A stretch of DNA of 6,607 bases from JALWSI01 sp964569095 [NCBI: uncultured Aquificales bacterium] (GCA_964569095.1 CAZMTB010000145.1:1-6607), one strand, 5' to 3'. Counted from the first letter of the stretch, positions 1-6,405 are shown. Notes: a model not told the origin generated them from the sequence alone. Numbers and translations: made by a program.

Positions 1-1126
1 ACTGCGATCCCACCCAGGCTTCCACCGAATCGTCGCAGGGCCTCTTTATCGGCCTGTCGTGGAGGAGAAAGAGATCTGCTATGTTTCTAAGCCTCTCATG
101 GGCCTCATCGTTGGATATGGCCAAGGGTTCCTCCGATACATTCCCACTGGTAGCCACTAAGGGAACCCCCGTCTTGGCAAGCAAAAGATGATGTAGTGGG
201 GTGTAGGGGAGAAAGACTCCAACGGTCTTTAAGCCCGAGGAGACCAGGGGAGAAAGGGCAAGATGATTTCTCACCTTCACCACCACTATGGGAGCCCGGG
301 GAGAGACTAAAGCATCTCTCTCGCAGGATGAGATCTGGCATACCGCCTCTGCACGGTCCAAAGAGGGAAACATGACCGCCAAGGGTTTCTCTCTTCTTCG
401 CTTTCGTTCCCTCAGAAGCGCCACGGGAAGATCAACGTCCGCCCTGCACATCAGATGAAAACCTCCCAATCCCTTAACCGCCACAATCCTTCCCCTTTTT
501 ATCGCCTCAACAGCCTTTGCCAAGGCCTCGTCCCTCTGGGCCAAGACCCTGCCGCCGGAAGAGGTGAGCCAAAGATGAGGTCCGCAATACGGACAGGCAT
601 TTGGCTGGGCATGAAATCTCCTGTTTTTCGGGTCATTGTACTCACCAAGACAGGAAGAGCACATCTGAAAGGATCTCATGGTGGTGTTCTCCCTGTCGTA
701 AGGCAACCTCTCGATTATGGTGTAGCGGGGACCACAGTGAACGCAGTTGATGAATGGATACCCGAACCGGCGATCCCGCGGATCATTCAGTTCAGAAAGA
801 CACTCTCTGCAAGTAGCCACGTCGGGGATGAGAGAGGGAGTGACTGACTCCCCGTCAATGTTGGAAGATATAAAAAAACCACTCTCTCCTTTGGGAGGAA
901 TGGAAGAGACCTCTAGAGAGTGGAGTCTGGCCCCAGGAGGCGGATCTTTAAGGTCCCTTATAAATCCTCGGATTCCATCCTCCTCTCCCTCCACCTCTAT
1001 TTCGACTCCTCGGTAGGTGTTAGACACCACTCCAGCGAGACTCCATCTCTGAGCCAGTCTGTAGACGAAGGGACGAAAACCCACCCCCTGCACCATTCCC
1101 CTAACTAAAATCCTCGCCCTACGCAT
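1..1126 (-). CDS. hypF: HypF carbamoyltransferase, N-terminal half (cut by window edge)
   Basis: HypF takes carbamoyl phosphate and ATP and transfers the carbamoyl group to the C-terminal cysteine of HypE, the first step in making the cyanide ligands of the [NiFe]-hydrogenase iron. I translated 375 residues from ATG 1126 with no stop before the window edge; the family is usually about 750 residues, so about half is visible. The order is as expected. An acylphosphatase-like domain (about 1-95) carries QGVGFRPF at 13-20. A double zinc-finger has Cys pairs at 106/109, 128/131, 156/159 and 178/181, with the canonical 18-24-18 spacing. A YrdC-like domain begins near 200, with KGLGGFH (218-224), KPLAVM (247-252), SPRAPIVVV (275-283), LPYTPLHHLL (306-315), TSGNVSEEPLA (326-336) and DRPIKRPCDDS (357-367). 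The Kae1-like catalytic domain lies off the left edge. The start overlaps the end of hypD by 8 nt and has no clear Shine-Dalgarno of its own, suggesting coupled translation. The visible part looks intact. Confidence 0.97.
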   Translation of the reverse strand, partial: MRRARILVRGMVQGVGFRPFVYRLAQRWSLAGVVSNTYRGVEIEVEGEEDGIRGFIRDLKDPPPGARLHSLEVSSIPPKGESGFFISSNIDGESVTPSLIPDVATCRECLSELNDPRDRRFGYPFINCVHCGPRYTIIERLPYDRENTTMRSFQMCSSCLGEYNDPKNRRFHAQPNACPYCGPHLWLTSSGGRVLAQRDEALAKAVEAIKRGRIVAVKGLGGFHLMCRADVDLPVALLRERKRRREKPLAVMFPSLDRAEAVCQISSCERDALVSPRAPIVVVKVRNHLALSPLVSSGLKTVGVFLPYTPLHHLLLAKTGVPLVATSGNVSEEPLAISNDEAHERLRNIADLFLLHDRPIKRPCDDSVEAWVGSQ

Positions 1127-2189
1127 GGCTAAACCATATGCGGCATGCCCCCTCGGGGGAGACCATGCAGGGCCCCAACGGCCTCGAGGGAGAACAGGGC
1201 TTCTTGAACAAGGGACACTCCTTGGGAGAGGCCTCTCCCAATATGACCTGGGAACACATACAACCCTGGGTCTCCTCTTCCTCCACTTCCTGGTAGGGGA
1301 AGACCCTTCTCGCGTCCAGATGAGCCCATTTCTCTCTCAAAAAAAGTCCCGACGCAGGCACAGAGCCGATGGCCCTCCATTTGGCCTGATCTACGAAAAA
1401 GTGGCGTTCCACCATCTCTTGGGCCCTCCTGTTACCCTCTTCCCTCACCACGCCTTTGTATATGTTCTCCACCTTTGGAGTTCCGTCCCTAAGTTGCTTA
1501 AGGAGTAAGACGATTGCCATGAGCACATCCTCGGGAGTGAAACCGGCAACCACAACAGGAACTCGGTATTTCTGGGGCAAAAACTCCCACACCTCGGAGC
1601 CGGTTATTGTCGAAACATGCCCAGGCGCGATCAGGGCATCTATGCGACTCCCCCTTCGGGCCAAAAGATACTCCATGATGGGAGGAGTAAGTTTGTGAGA
1701 GGTGAGGATTCTGAGGTTGGGTGGAACTCCTCCCTCCAACAAGGCAGCAACGGGGGCCACCGTTGTTTCAAACCCTATGGAGAAGAAGACCACCTGATGC
1801 TCAGGATACCGCTCACAAAGAGAAACCATCTCATGGGGGGCGCTTATCATGTGGAGGTCACCCCCACTATCTTTCAAGGTGCCTATCCTGGTAGGAACCC
1901 TCAACATGTCGCCGTAAGTAGCAAGAATTACTCCCTCCATCTTGGAGATGAGTATGGCGTTCACTATCTCCTCCTCCGAGGAGACGCAAACTGGACATCC
2001 TGGGCCAGGCACAAGTTCCAGATTGGGAGGAACCAAGCTTCTCAAGCCCCATTGACAGACGGTATGTTCATGGGAACCGCAGAGATTGAGAATCTTCACC
2101 CTACGGAGAGGGTTAAGCCTCTCTATAAGCCCAACCAAGCGGGAAACGTCAGCAGATGCGGGGAAGCGGGTCTCCCTCAAGATAATCAA
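1119..2189 (-). CDS. hypD: HypD, [NiFe]-hydrogenase maturation iron-sulfur scaffold protein
   Basis: HypD, in complex with HypC, holds the iron atom while CN and CO ligands are attached, receiving cyanide from HypE. The 356-residue product has the usual family length. Visible motifs are LCGSHEHT (36-43, Cys37 and His40), PGPGCPVC (61-68, Cys65 and Cys68), ATYGDMLRVP (90-99), GFETT (139-143), a Gly-His pair at 190-191 and the C-terminal cysteine set 310, 312, 325, 332, 341 and 349, which in the family includes the [4Fe-4S] ligands. The segment AGFTPEDVL (215-223) has Thr where many relatives have Glu. The start is TTG at 2189, with GGAGG at 2201-2205 spaced 11 nt away; residues after it align with the usual HypD N-terminus, so a much later start is unlikely. 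TTG 2180 is an alternative. The gene begins 41 nt inside hypE and ends 8 nt inside hypF. No hypC is visible, although HypD needs it. Confidence 0.97.
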   Translation of the reverse strand: MIILRETRFPASADVSRLVGLIERLNPLRRVKILNLCGSHEHTVCQWGLRSLVPPNLELVPGPGCPVCVSSEEEIVNAILISKMEGVILATYGDMLRVPTRIGTLKDSGGDLHMISAPHEMVSLCERYPEHQVVFFSIGFETTVAPVAALLEGGVPPNLRILTSHKLTPPIMEYLLARRGSRIDALIAPGHVSTITGSEVWEFLPQKYRVPVVVAGFTPEDVLMAIVLLLKQLRDGTPKVENIYKGVVREEGNRRAQEMVERHFFVDQAKWRAIGSVPASGLFLREKWAHLDARRVFPYQEVEEEETQGCMCSQVILGEASPKECPLFKKPCSPSRPLGPCMVSPEGACRIWFSHA

Positions 2190-3138
2190 GGCTTCTCTCT
2201 CCTCCCACCGCCGTTATTAATCTCACCCCAAAGTGCTGGCTGGTCACCTCTCCCACAACGGCAGCCTCCCTCCCCAAAGGATGGGATCTAAGAATCTCCA
2301 ACACCCGGGACTCCTTCTCGGGATCCACCACCATCAACGCCTTACCCTCATTGGCAAGGTACAAGGGATCGTAACCCATCATGTTGCAGAGAAAAACCAC
2401 CTCCTCCTTCACGGGAATCTCTCTCTGATACAACCGAATACCATAACCACTACCTTGGGCGAGTTCCAAACAGGTGGTGGCCAGCCCCCCTCGAGTAGGG
2501 TCCCTCATCCACTTTACTAAACCCTCCTCCACCAGAGGGATGAGAAGGTCTCGAAGAGAAGCGCAATCGCTAACCACATTCGACTCCACCTCGAACCCCT
2601 CACGGGCCAGTAACACCGCCATTCCGTGGTCTCCTACGGAACCTGTCAGTACCAGAACGTCCCCTGGCTCAACCGATCCCATTTCGAGTCTTGCCACCAC
2701 CCTGCCTATACCGGTGGTGTTCACGTAGAGACCGTGTCCCCTTCCCCTCTCCACCACCTTGGTGTCTCCCGCAACAATTCTCACCCCCGCCCCTTTGGCA
2801 CTCTCAGCAATGGATCTGCAAACTCTCTCCAAAACCTCCAGGGGAAGACCCTCTTCCAGAATAAAACCTGCGGTGATCAGCTGGGGAATGGCTCCACTAA
2901 CCACCAGATCGTTCACCGTACCACACACCGCCAGCTTTCCTATATCTCCACCTTGGAAGAAGAGGGGATCAACCACGAAAGAGTCTGTGGTAACCGCCAT
3001 GCAACCCTCACACCGAAAGTAAGAGGCATCCTCCAATGCCTCAGGCCCAACCTCCCCCAGAACTTTCAAGAAGAGCCCTTCCACCAGCTCCTGGGTCTTG
3101 TAGCCCCCACTACCATGCGCCAGAAGAATACCTTTCAA
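2149..3138 (-). CDS. hypE: HypE, carbamoyl dehydratase forming the hydrogenase cyanide ligand
   Basis: HypE accepts a carbamoyl group from HypF on its C-terminal cysteine and dehydrates it with ATP to a thiocyanate, which is passed to the iron on HypC-HypD. The 329-residue protein ends in PRIC, so the acceptor cysteine (329) is present and terminal. Other family signatures are HGSGG (8-12), TTDSFVVDPLFF (50-61), GGDIGKLAVCGTVNDL (63-78), AGDTKVVERG (123-132), GSVGDHG (166-172) and RDPTRGGLAT (212-221), matching the PurM/SelD-like ATP-binding fold. The start is TTG 3138: an in-frame stop lies at 3145-3147, and any later start would lose the HGSGG segment. A GGGGAGG at 3150-3156 lies 11 nt upstream. 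The start overlaps the nikO stop by 4 nt (TTGA), tying maturation genes directly to the transporter genes. Confidence 0.97.
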   Translation of the reverse strand: MKGILLAHGSGGYKTQELVEGLFLKVLGEVGPEALEDASYFRCEGCMAVTTDSFVVDPLFFQGGDIGKLAVCGTVNDLVVSGAIPQLITAGFILEEGLPLEVLERVCRSIAESAKGAGVRIVAGDTKVVERGRGHGLYVNTTGIGRVVARLEMGSVEPGDVLVLTGSVGDHGMAVLLAREGFEVESNVVSDCASLRDLLIPLVEEGLVKWMRDPTRGGLATTCLELAQGSGYGIRLYQREIPVKEEVVFLCNMMGYDPLYLANEGKALMVVDPEKESRVLEILRSHPLGREAAVVGEVTSQHFGVRLITAVGGERSLDYLEGDPLPRIC

Positions 3139-3782
3139 ACCTCCCTAAGCCTCCCCTCTTCCAACAGATAGGTCCTCCACTTCAACTCTCTTATCGTATC
3201 CGCGTCATGGGTAACCAACACCACGCTTTTTGGCGTATCCTTCAGAAGGTTAAAGACGATGCGGTAGTAGTATGGATCCAAACCAGCGGTGGTCTCGTCC
3301 AGTAGAAAAAGGGGCGGATCCATCACCAGAACCGAGGCCAAAGCCACTAACTTCTTTTCTCCCCCCGAAAGACGAAAGGTGGCCGATTGTTTCAACTTAG
3401 AAATTGCCAGTCGTTCCAAGGTATCATCGATGACACGGGATATTTTCTCCCTTTCCATTCCCAGGTTGAGGGGACCAAAGGCCAACTCCTCTTCCACAGT
3501 GGGAGAGAAGAGCTGGTCGTCGGGTTCTTGGAAAACATACCCAGCCTGAGGTCGAAAGAGCTGAAAATCCTTCTCACCTTTCAAGGGCTGTCCCTTAAAG
3601 AAAATCTCACCCTCCTCAAGGGGAATAAAACCGAGCAGGCTCTCCAAGAGGGTAGTCTTTCCAGACCCATTGGCACCGGTTATGCATATCTTCTCACCAT
3701 CTTCCAGAGAGAGAGAGAGACCATTCAACACCATTCTCTCCCCTCGCAACACCTTCAGCAACCTAGCCTCTAAAAGGGTCAT
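3135..3782 (-). CDS. nikO: NikO/CbiO-type ATPase of an ECF nickel transporter
   Basis: This is the ATP-hydrolysing subunit that powers metal uptake through NikM and NikQ from the cytoplasmic face. The 215-residue protein has a complete ABC ATPase set: Walker A GANGSGKT (36-43), Q-loop FQEPDDQLF (84-92, the form typical of the CbiO/EcfA group), signature LSGGEKK (138-144), Walker B LFLLDE (158-163, catalytic Glu163), D-loop AGLDP (166-170) and switch His192. After Walker B it reads DETT rather than the common DEPT, a minor change. It is on the short side for the family but nothing essential is missing. The ATG overlaps the nikQ stop (ATGA), with only a weak ribosome site, so translational coupling is likely. 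A TC dinucleotide run encodes residues around 21-26. The choice of nickel over cobalt rests on nikK/nikL and hyp neighbours; by itself the protein could equally be called CbiO. Confidence 0.94.
   Translation of the reverse strand: MTLLEARLLKVLRGERMVLNGLSLSLEDGEKICITGANGSGKTTLLESLLGFIPLEEGEIFFKGQPLKGEKDFQLFRPQAGYVFQEPDDQLFSPTVEEELAFGPLNLGMEREKISRVIDDTLERLAISKLKQSATFRLSGGEKKLVALASVLVMDPPLFLLDETTAGLDPYYYRIVFNLLKDTPKSVVLVTHDADTIRELKWRTYLLEEGRLREV
3706..3720. repeat. AG dinucleotide tract (15 nt) inside nikO
   Basis: The plus strand shows 7.5 uninterrupted AG units, read on the coding strand as TC units encoding alternating Leu and Ser just before the Walker A region of NikO. The frame is intact at this length. 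Gain or loss of one unit would frameshift nikO early. Confidence 0.9.
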
Positions 3783-4516
3783 TGAAGTCCCACTGCCAAA
3801 ATGAGAACTAAAGGAACCGAATTCGCCAAGGTAAAGAGAAGGTCCTCTTCCTTAAAGTGAAAGTGGGAATAGAGGGGATAAACCCCCCTGAATCCCCTAC
3901 ACCTCATGGCCTTCTCCACCTTTTGGGCTCTGCTGTAACTTTTCAACATAAGGGTGGCCATGATGTAGGCCATAGTTTTGTATGTCGATATGCCAGTCCT
4001 TCCCTGAAACCCCCGCGCCTTGGCAGACTTCATCAGACATCTGTGTTCCTCCTTAAGAAGCTCCAGGTACCGCCACGAAAAGAAGAGCATCTGCACCAGC
4101 TTGGTTGGCAATCCCAAATGGTGCAAGGCATGGGTGATGGCGTACAGAGAAGAAGTGGACACAAGAATGAGCAGAAGAAGAAGGATCTCGTTAGATTTTA
4201 CAAATAGGAAAAGACCATACTTCAACCCCTCTAGCGAAAACGAAAGCCCCGCAAAGTGGAACAATGGCCCTTTGGAATAGGAGAAAGGCATGGTGACCGC
4301 CAAAAATACGAGAAAGGTGTTGGCAACCACCAAGGTCTTCGCAGGTTTAAGGATGCTCCTCCCTGCGAAGAGGGCCAAAAGGATTACATAACCCCCTGTC
4401 ACCACCAATCCAGAAGGCCTGTTAAGAGATGTGAGAACCGTGGCATACGCCAGAAATAGCAACAGCTTCACCCTGGGATCTATTCTGCTCAACACACCCT
4501 CTCCCTCAAGATCCAT
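3779..4516 (-). CDS. nikQ: NikQ/CbiQ, EcfT-type transmembrane coupling protein
   Basis: This membrane protein couples the NikO ATPase to the substrate-binding NikM. The 245 residues begin with the family hallmark SRIDPRVKLLL (10-20) and contain hydrophobic segments at about 16-30, 36-51, 62-77, 94-121 and 227-243. The long cytoplasmic stretch (about 150-215) carries two coupling motifs that insert into the ATPase grooves: AKARGF (165-170, canonical Ala-Arg-Gly) and MRCRGFRG (204-211, where Cys replaces the usual Ala before Arg-Gly). The ATG at 4516 lies 11 nt inside nikL and has little Shine-Dalgarno sequence; GTG and TTG codons a few residues later are preceded by purine-rich sequence, but the ATG gives a normal family-length N-terminus. 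The gene ends overlapping nikO by 4 nt. Confident as EcfT/CbiQ family; nickel specificity is from context. Confidence 0.93.
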   Translation of the reverse strand: MDLEGEGVLSRIDPRVKLLLFLAYATVLTSLNRPSGLVVTGGYVILLALFAGRSILKPAKTLVVANTFLVFLAVTMPFSYSKGPLFHFAGLSFSLEGLKYGLFLFVKSNEILLLLLILVSTSSLYAITHALHHLGLPTKLVQMLFFSWRYLELLKEEHRCLMKSAKARGFQGRTGISTYKTMAYIMATLMLKSYSRAQKVEKAMRCRGFRGVYPLYSHFHFKEEDLLFTLANSVPLVLILAVGLQ

Positions 4517-4949
4517 TTCTACCGCTTAACCAGAACATCACTGATCCAAAGATCCCCATTATCCATCCCAAACCAGCTATTACCTGGGAGACTCTAATAC
4601 CGTAATCAGGAGAAGGAACGGGGCTTTCAGGGGCCCACAGGTTTAGACTCTCCTCAACCCTGTGACCATCCAACGCGTTAACCACCACCTTCAGAACCCT
4701 TGAATCCCCTTTGGCAAAGAAACGGAACTCGCCCCTTTCGTCTGTTCTCCCTTTCCACACCATCTTTCCATCGCAATCGTAAACCTCCACAGGGGATTTC
4801 CGGGCTGGAGCTCCGGTGCTGAAGTAGGCAAAACCCTCCACTGTCACACCTTTAACACTCAGAAAAAGGGAGAGTTTATGGGCCCACCCAAAGGAAGGAA
4901 GGAAAAAAAGCAAAAAGACCAGATGCAAACCCAATAAACGGCACATCAC
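4506..4949 (-). CDS. nikL: NikL-like periplasmic, membrane-anchored nickel-transport accessory protein
   Basis: NikL replaces, together with NikK, the small NikN/CbiN subunit in a subset of nickel ECF transporters; its exact role is not settled. The 147 residues show a signal peptide (hydrophobic 5-20, then GWA with likely cleavage after Ala23), so the mature protein would begin at His24 (HKLSLF). A compact beta-rich domain follows, with an FDxxGK-type stretch here reading VYDCDGKMVWKG (56-67), TDERGEF (69-75) and a conserved-looking GHR (95-97). One membrane helix (about 119-141) sits near the C-terminus with a short SGRNGS tail. The start is GTG 4949 with GGAGGGAG at 4954-4961; ATG 4946 immediately after is an equal alternative. 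It overlaps the nikM stop and the nikQ start. Identification rests on architecture and gene order more than on a signature motif, hence slightly lower confidence. Confidence 0.82.
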   Translation of the reverse strand: MMCRLLGLHLVFLLFFLPSFGWAHKLSLFLSVKGVTVEGFAYFSTGAPARKSPVEVYDCDGKMVWKGRTDERGEFRFFAKGDSRVLKVVVNALDGHRVEESLNLWAPESPVPSPDYGIRVSQVIAGLGWIMGIFGSVMFWLSGRNGS

Positions 4950-4953
4950 GAGA

Positions 4954-4961
4954 CTCCCTCC
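4954..4961 (-). promoter_or_regulatory. Shine-Dalgarno for nikL
   Basis: GGAGGGAG on the coding strand lies within the 3' end of nikM. Its GGAGG core is 7 nt from GTG 4949 and 10 nt from ATG 4946, so it favours the GTG slightly without excluding the ATG. Confidence 0.6.
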
Positions 4962-5298
4962 AGTATCTCTGGATGTACCCTTTTGAAGAAGGATAGAACG
5001 AAGTAGTTTACCACAGCTTCCACCACCATAACGGGAATATGCGCTAACAACACCAAGCGAGCCGCTAGCCTGAACCCTTCTCCAGATAGAGCCAGTTCAA
5101 GGGAGACCAGAAGACCAGCCATCATAACCCCTACCACAGACGCTCCTACAGCAACAACAAAGGTGTGAACCTTATCTCCCAAAAGGAGTCTGCCGAAGAG
5201 CAAATAAGAGACCACCGCAGGCATAGCCATGTTCAAGGTATTCACTCCCAAAACCGTTATTCCCCCAAACTGAAAGAGAACCGCTTGCAGAAAGAGAG

Positions 5299-5328
5299 CT
5301 ATGAAGATAACGGGGAACCCACCACCCC
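5299..5328 (-). other. Frameshift site in nikM
   Basis: On the coding strand the reading frame passes G-rich sequence (a run of five G at 5325-5329, then GG and GGG separated by T) and ends at TAG 5299-5301. The conserved downstream frame is the -1 frame and is open across the same interval, so one missing G in one of these runs would explain the break. No good slippery heptamer (X XXY YYZ) is visible. Confidence 0.8.
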
Positions 5329-5547
5329 CAAGATTAAACCAGTAAGTCCATTTAGAAGAAGGTGAACGCTAGAGGGTCCCACCGGAACATGAACCAAAGA
5401 GGCCACAAAGAAGACAGCGGAGAAGAGAGAGGCTGCTGGTATCTTCTCGGGTTTTAGCCTTTTAACCCCAATTGCAACTCCAGCAGATGCCACACCCCAC
5501 CCTGCCCCAACCATCCAAAGGGGCAACACCCCCTCTGAGATGTGCAC

Positions 5548-6351
5548 CTATCTCACCTCCCCAGGTTTAGGATAGGCTTTCACCCATATCACCGCGTCAA
5601 GCTCCACAGGGTAGGTCTTATTCTTGGGACCCTTCAACTCACCCCCATCCCCCAGAACAGCTATACCCCACCAACCTCTCCACGGTAGCGTAACCTGGAA
5701 GAGTCCCTGCGAGTCCGTGTGAGTCACATAGGTGGCAAGGGAAGAGAAGGGCAGGGAGAAACCCTCTTCGTTCAAATACTCCATCTCCACCCGGCAGTTA
5801 CTGCAAGGCCTACCCCCAATAACCGCACGTCCAGTGAAGAGAGATCCCTCCCACAAAGAGAACGGCCTAGTTATAGGGATAACTTCTGCATCGAGGCCCA
5901 AAGGAGTGCTCCAATCCCCTTCGAGATTGAAGGCCTCTAAGTATACCTTGGCAATCTGCCTTATGAACACATCCTCCGCCGGTTCGAAATAAGGGGTCTG
6001 TTCCACGAATACCTGGTAAATCCCTGGCCTTGATACAACGATCTCACTCCAATAGGCAGAGACGGATCCTTTCTCCCCTTTTCCCTTTGGAATGGAGAAT
6101 TCCTTCCAGGACAAGGGCTGCTCCCCGCCTGGAGATGATAGCCCGCTCTTCTCTATTCGAAAGTTCATGCTGGGACCTCCCTCCATGGGATGGGAGAAAC
6201 GCACCTTCACAACAACCACCCGTTTCTTGAAAGAGGAGACAATTTCACGCTCGGGTTTTAAAATCAGCATGTGGGCTCTGGCCAACAAAGGGAACCCTAC
6301 CAGTACTACACTCACAAGAAAACACCTTAAAAACCTCTCCATTTTCCACAT
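5548..6351 (-). CDS. nikK: NikK, periplasmic DUF4198-family nickel-transport protein
   Basis: NikK is the periplasmic partner in NikKMLQO systems and probably handles nickel before NikM; its mechanism is not established. The 267-residue product from ATG 6351 has a signal peptide (positive MWKMERFLR, hydrophobic 10-23, ARA cleavage site after Ala26), so mature NikK would start at His27 (HMLILKPE). Family features follow: SHPMEGG (53-59), PYFEPAEDVFI (120-130), IPITRPFSLW (158-167), SLFTGRAVIGG (170-180), HTDSQGLF (211-218) and LPWRGWWGIAVL (222-233), including a carboxypeptidase-regulatory-like beta domain near the end. PCSNCRVE (182-189) has a Cys-x2-Cys pair where I would expect non-cysteine residues. 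There is no C-terminal anchor, so it is probably soluble. ATG 6351 was chosen because GGAG (6359-6362) sits 7 nt upstream; an earlier in-frame start at 6423 would put non-signal sequence before the signal peptide, and ATG 6342 is a possible shorter start. First gene of the operon. Confidence 0.88.
   Translation of the reverse strand: MWKMERFLRCFLVSVVLVGFPLLARAHMLILKPEREIVSSFKKRVVVVKVRFSHPMEGGPSMNFRIEKSGLSSPGGEQPLSWKEFSIPKGKGEKGSVSAYWSEIVVSRPGIYQVFVEQTPYFEPAEDVFIRQIAKVYLEAFNLEGDWSTPLGLDAEVIPITRPFSLWEGSLFTGRAVIGGRPCSNCRVEMEYLNEEGFSLPFSSLATYVTHTDSQGLFQVTLPWRGWWGIAVLGDGGELKGPKNKTYPVELDAVIWVKAYPKPGEVR
5553..5560 (-). promoter_or_regulatory. Strong Shine-Dalgarno for nikM
   Basis: The coding strand reads GGAGGTGA, an 8-nt match to the anti-Shine-Dalgarno, 5 nt before GTG 5547 and inside the last codons of nikK. 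It fixes the NikM start at the GTG that gives the obligatory Met-His N-terminus, and it is the strongest ribosome site in the window. Confidence 0.8.
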
Positions 6352-6358
6352 TTCCTTT

Positions 6359-6362
6359 CTCC
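6359..6362 (-). promoter_or_regulatory. Shine-Dalgarno for nikK
   Basis: GGAG on the coding strand, 7 nt before ATG 6351; this decides the start in favour of 6351 over the longer 6423 and shorter 6342 alternatives. Confidence 0.6.
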
Positions 6363-6379
6363 AAGACCGTGATCTACAC

Positions 6380-6405
6380 TTCTGCAATAAATAAAATGTG
6401 CAGAA
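6380..6405. promoter_or_regulatory. 26-bp inverted repeat, candidate operator of the nik-hyp operon
   Basis: Perfect 7-bp arms TTCTGCA (6380-6386) and TGCAGAA (6399-6405) flank a 12-bp AT-rich spacer. The element covers the predicted -10 box and start site of the leftward promoter, the position expected of a repressor operator. The overall size resembles the spaced palindromes bound by NikR-type nickel regulators, but the arm sequence does not match the E. coli NikR site (GTATGA-N16-TCATAC), so the regulator is unknown. Confidence 0.55.

Larger units (their letters stand above)
4946..5547 (-). pseudogene. nikM: NikM/CbiM substrate-binding membrane component, frame interrupted by a -1 shift
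   Basis: NikM is the S-component that binds the metal from outside. The first half (GTG 5547 to stop at 5299, 82 codons) starts MHISEGVLPL. The family's metal is held by the N-terminal amine, His2 and a later His; His2 and His62 (VHLLLNG, 61-67) are both here. The second half (open to stop 4946) continues in another frame and has the family core GFPVIFIALFLQAVLF, FGGITVLGVN and NMAMPAV. Joining the frames near 5320 with a -1 shift gives about 200 residues, the normal family size. An annotation tool would report two fragments (5299-5547 and 4946-5251, the latter from TTG), losing a membrane helix between them. GTG 5547 directly follows the nikK stop and has an excellent ribosome site. Conservation on both sides suggests recent mutation or a sequencing error rather than old decay; programmed shifting is possible but unproven. 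Confidence 0.85.

Noticed and set aside
105-341. A 78-codon minus-strand open frame at the left end.
   Set aside because: It lies out of frame inside hypF, whose 375-residue frame has strong motifs throughout and merely lacks a stop because the window cuts it.
1148-1159. CCCCC-TC-GGGGG hairpin near the end of hypD as a terminator or attenuator.
   Set aside because: The loop is tiny, there is no U-run, and the bases encode the conserved SPEGAC segment of HypD.
5299-5330. Programmed -1 frameshifting signal in nikM.
   Set aside because: I looked for X XXY YYZ heptamers in the correct phase before the TAG and found none; the tetra-C stretch fits tRNA re-pairing poorly. Recoding stays only a possibility, not a call.
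3135-5547. A cobalt (CbiMNQO) transporter for vitamin B12 synthesis.
   Set aside because: No cbiN is present, nikK and nikL are, there are no cobalamin genes or riboswitch, and hyp genes follow directly. Nickel is the better reading.
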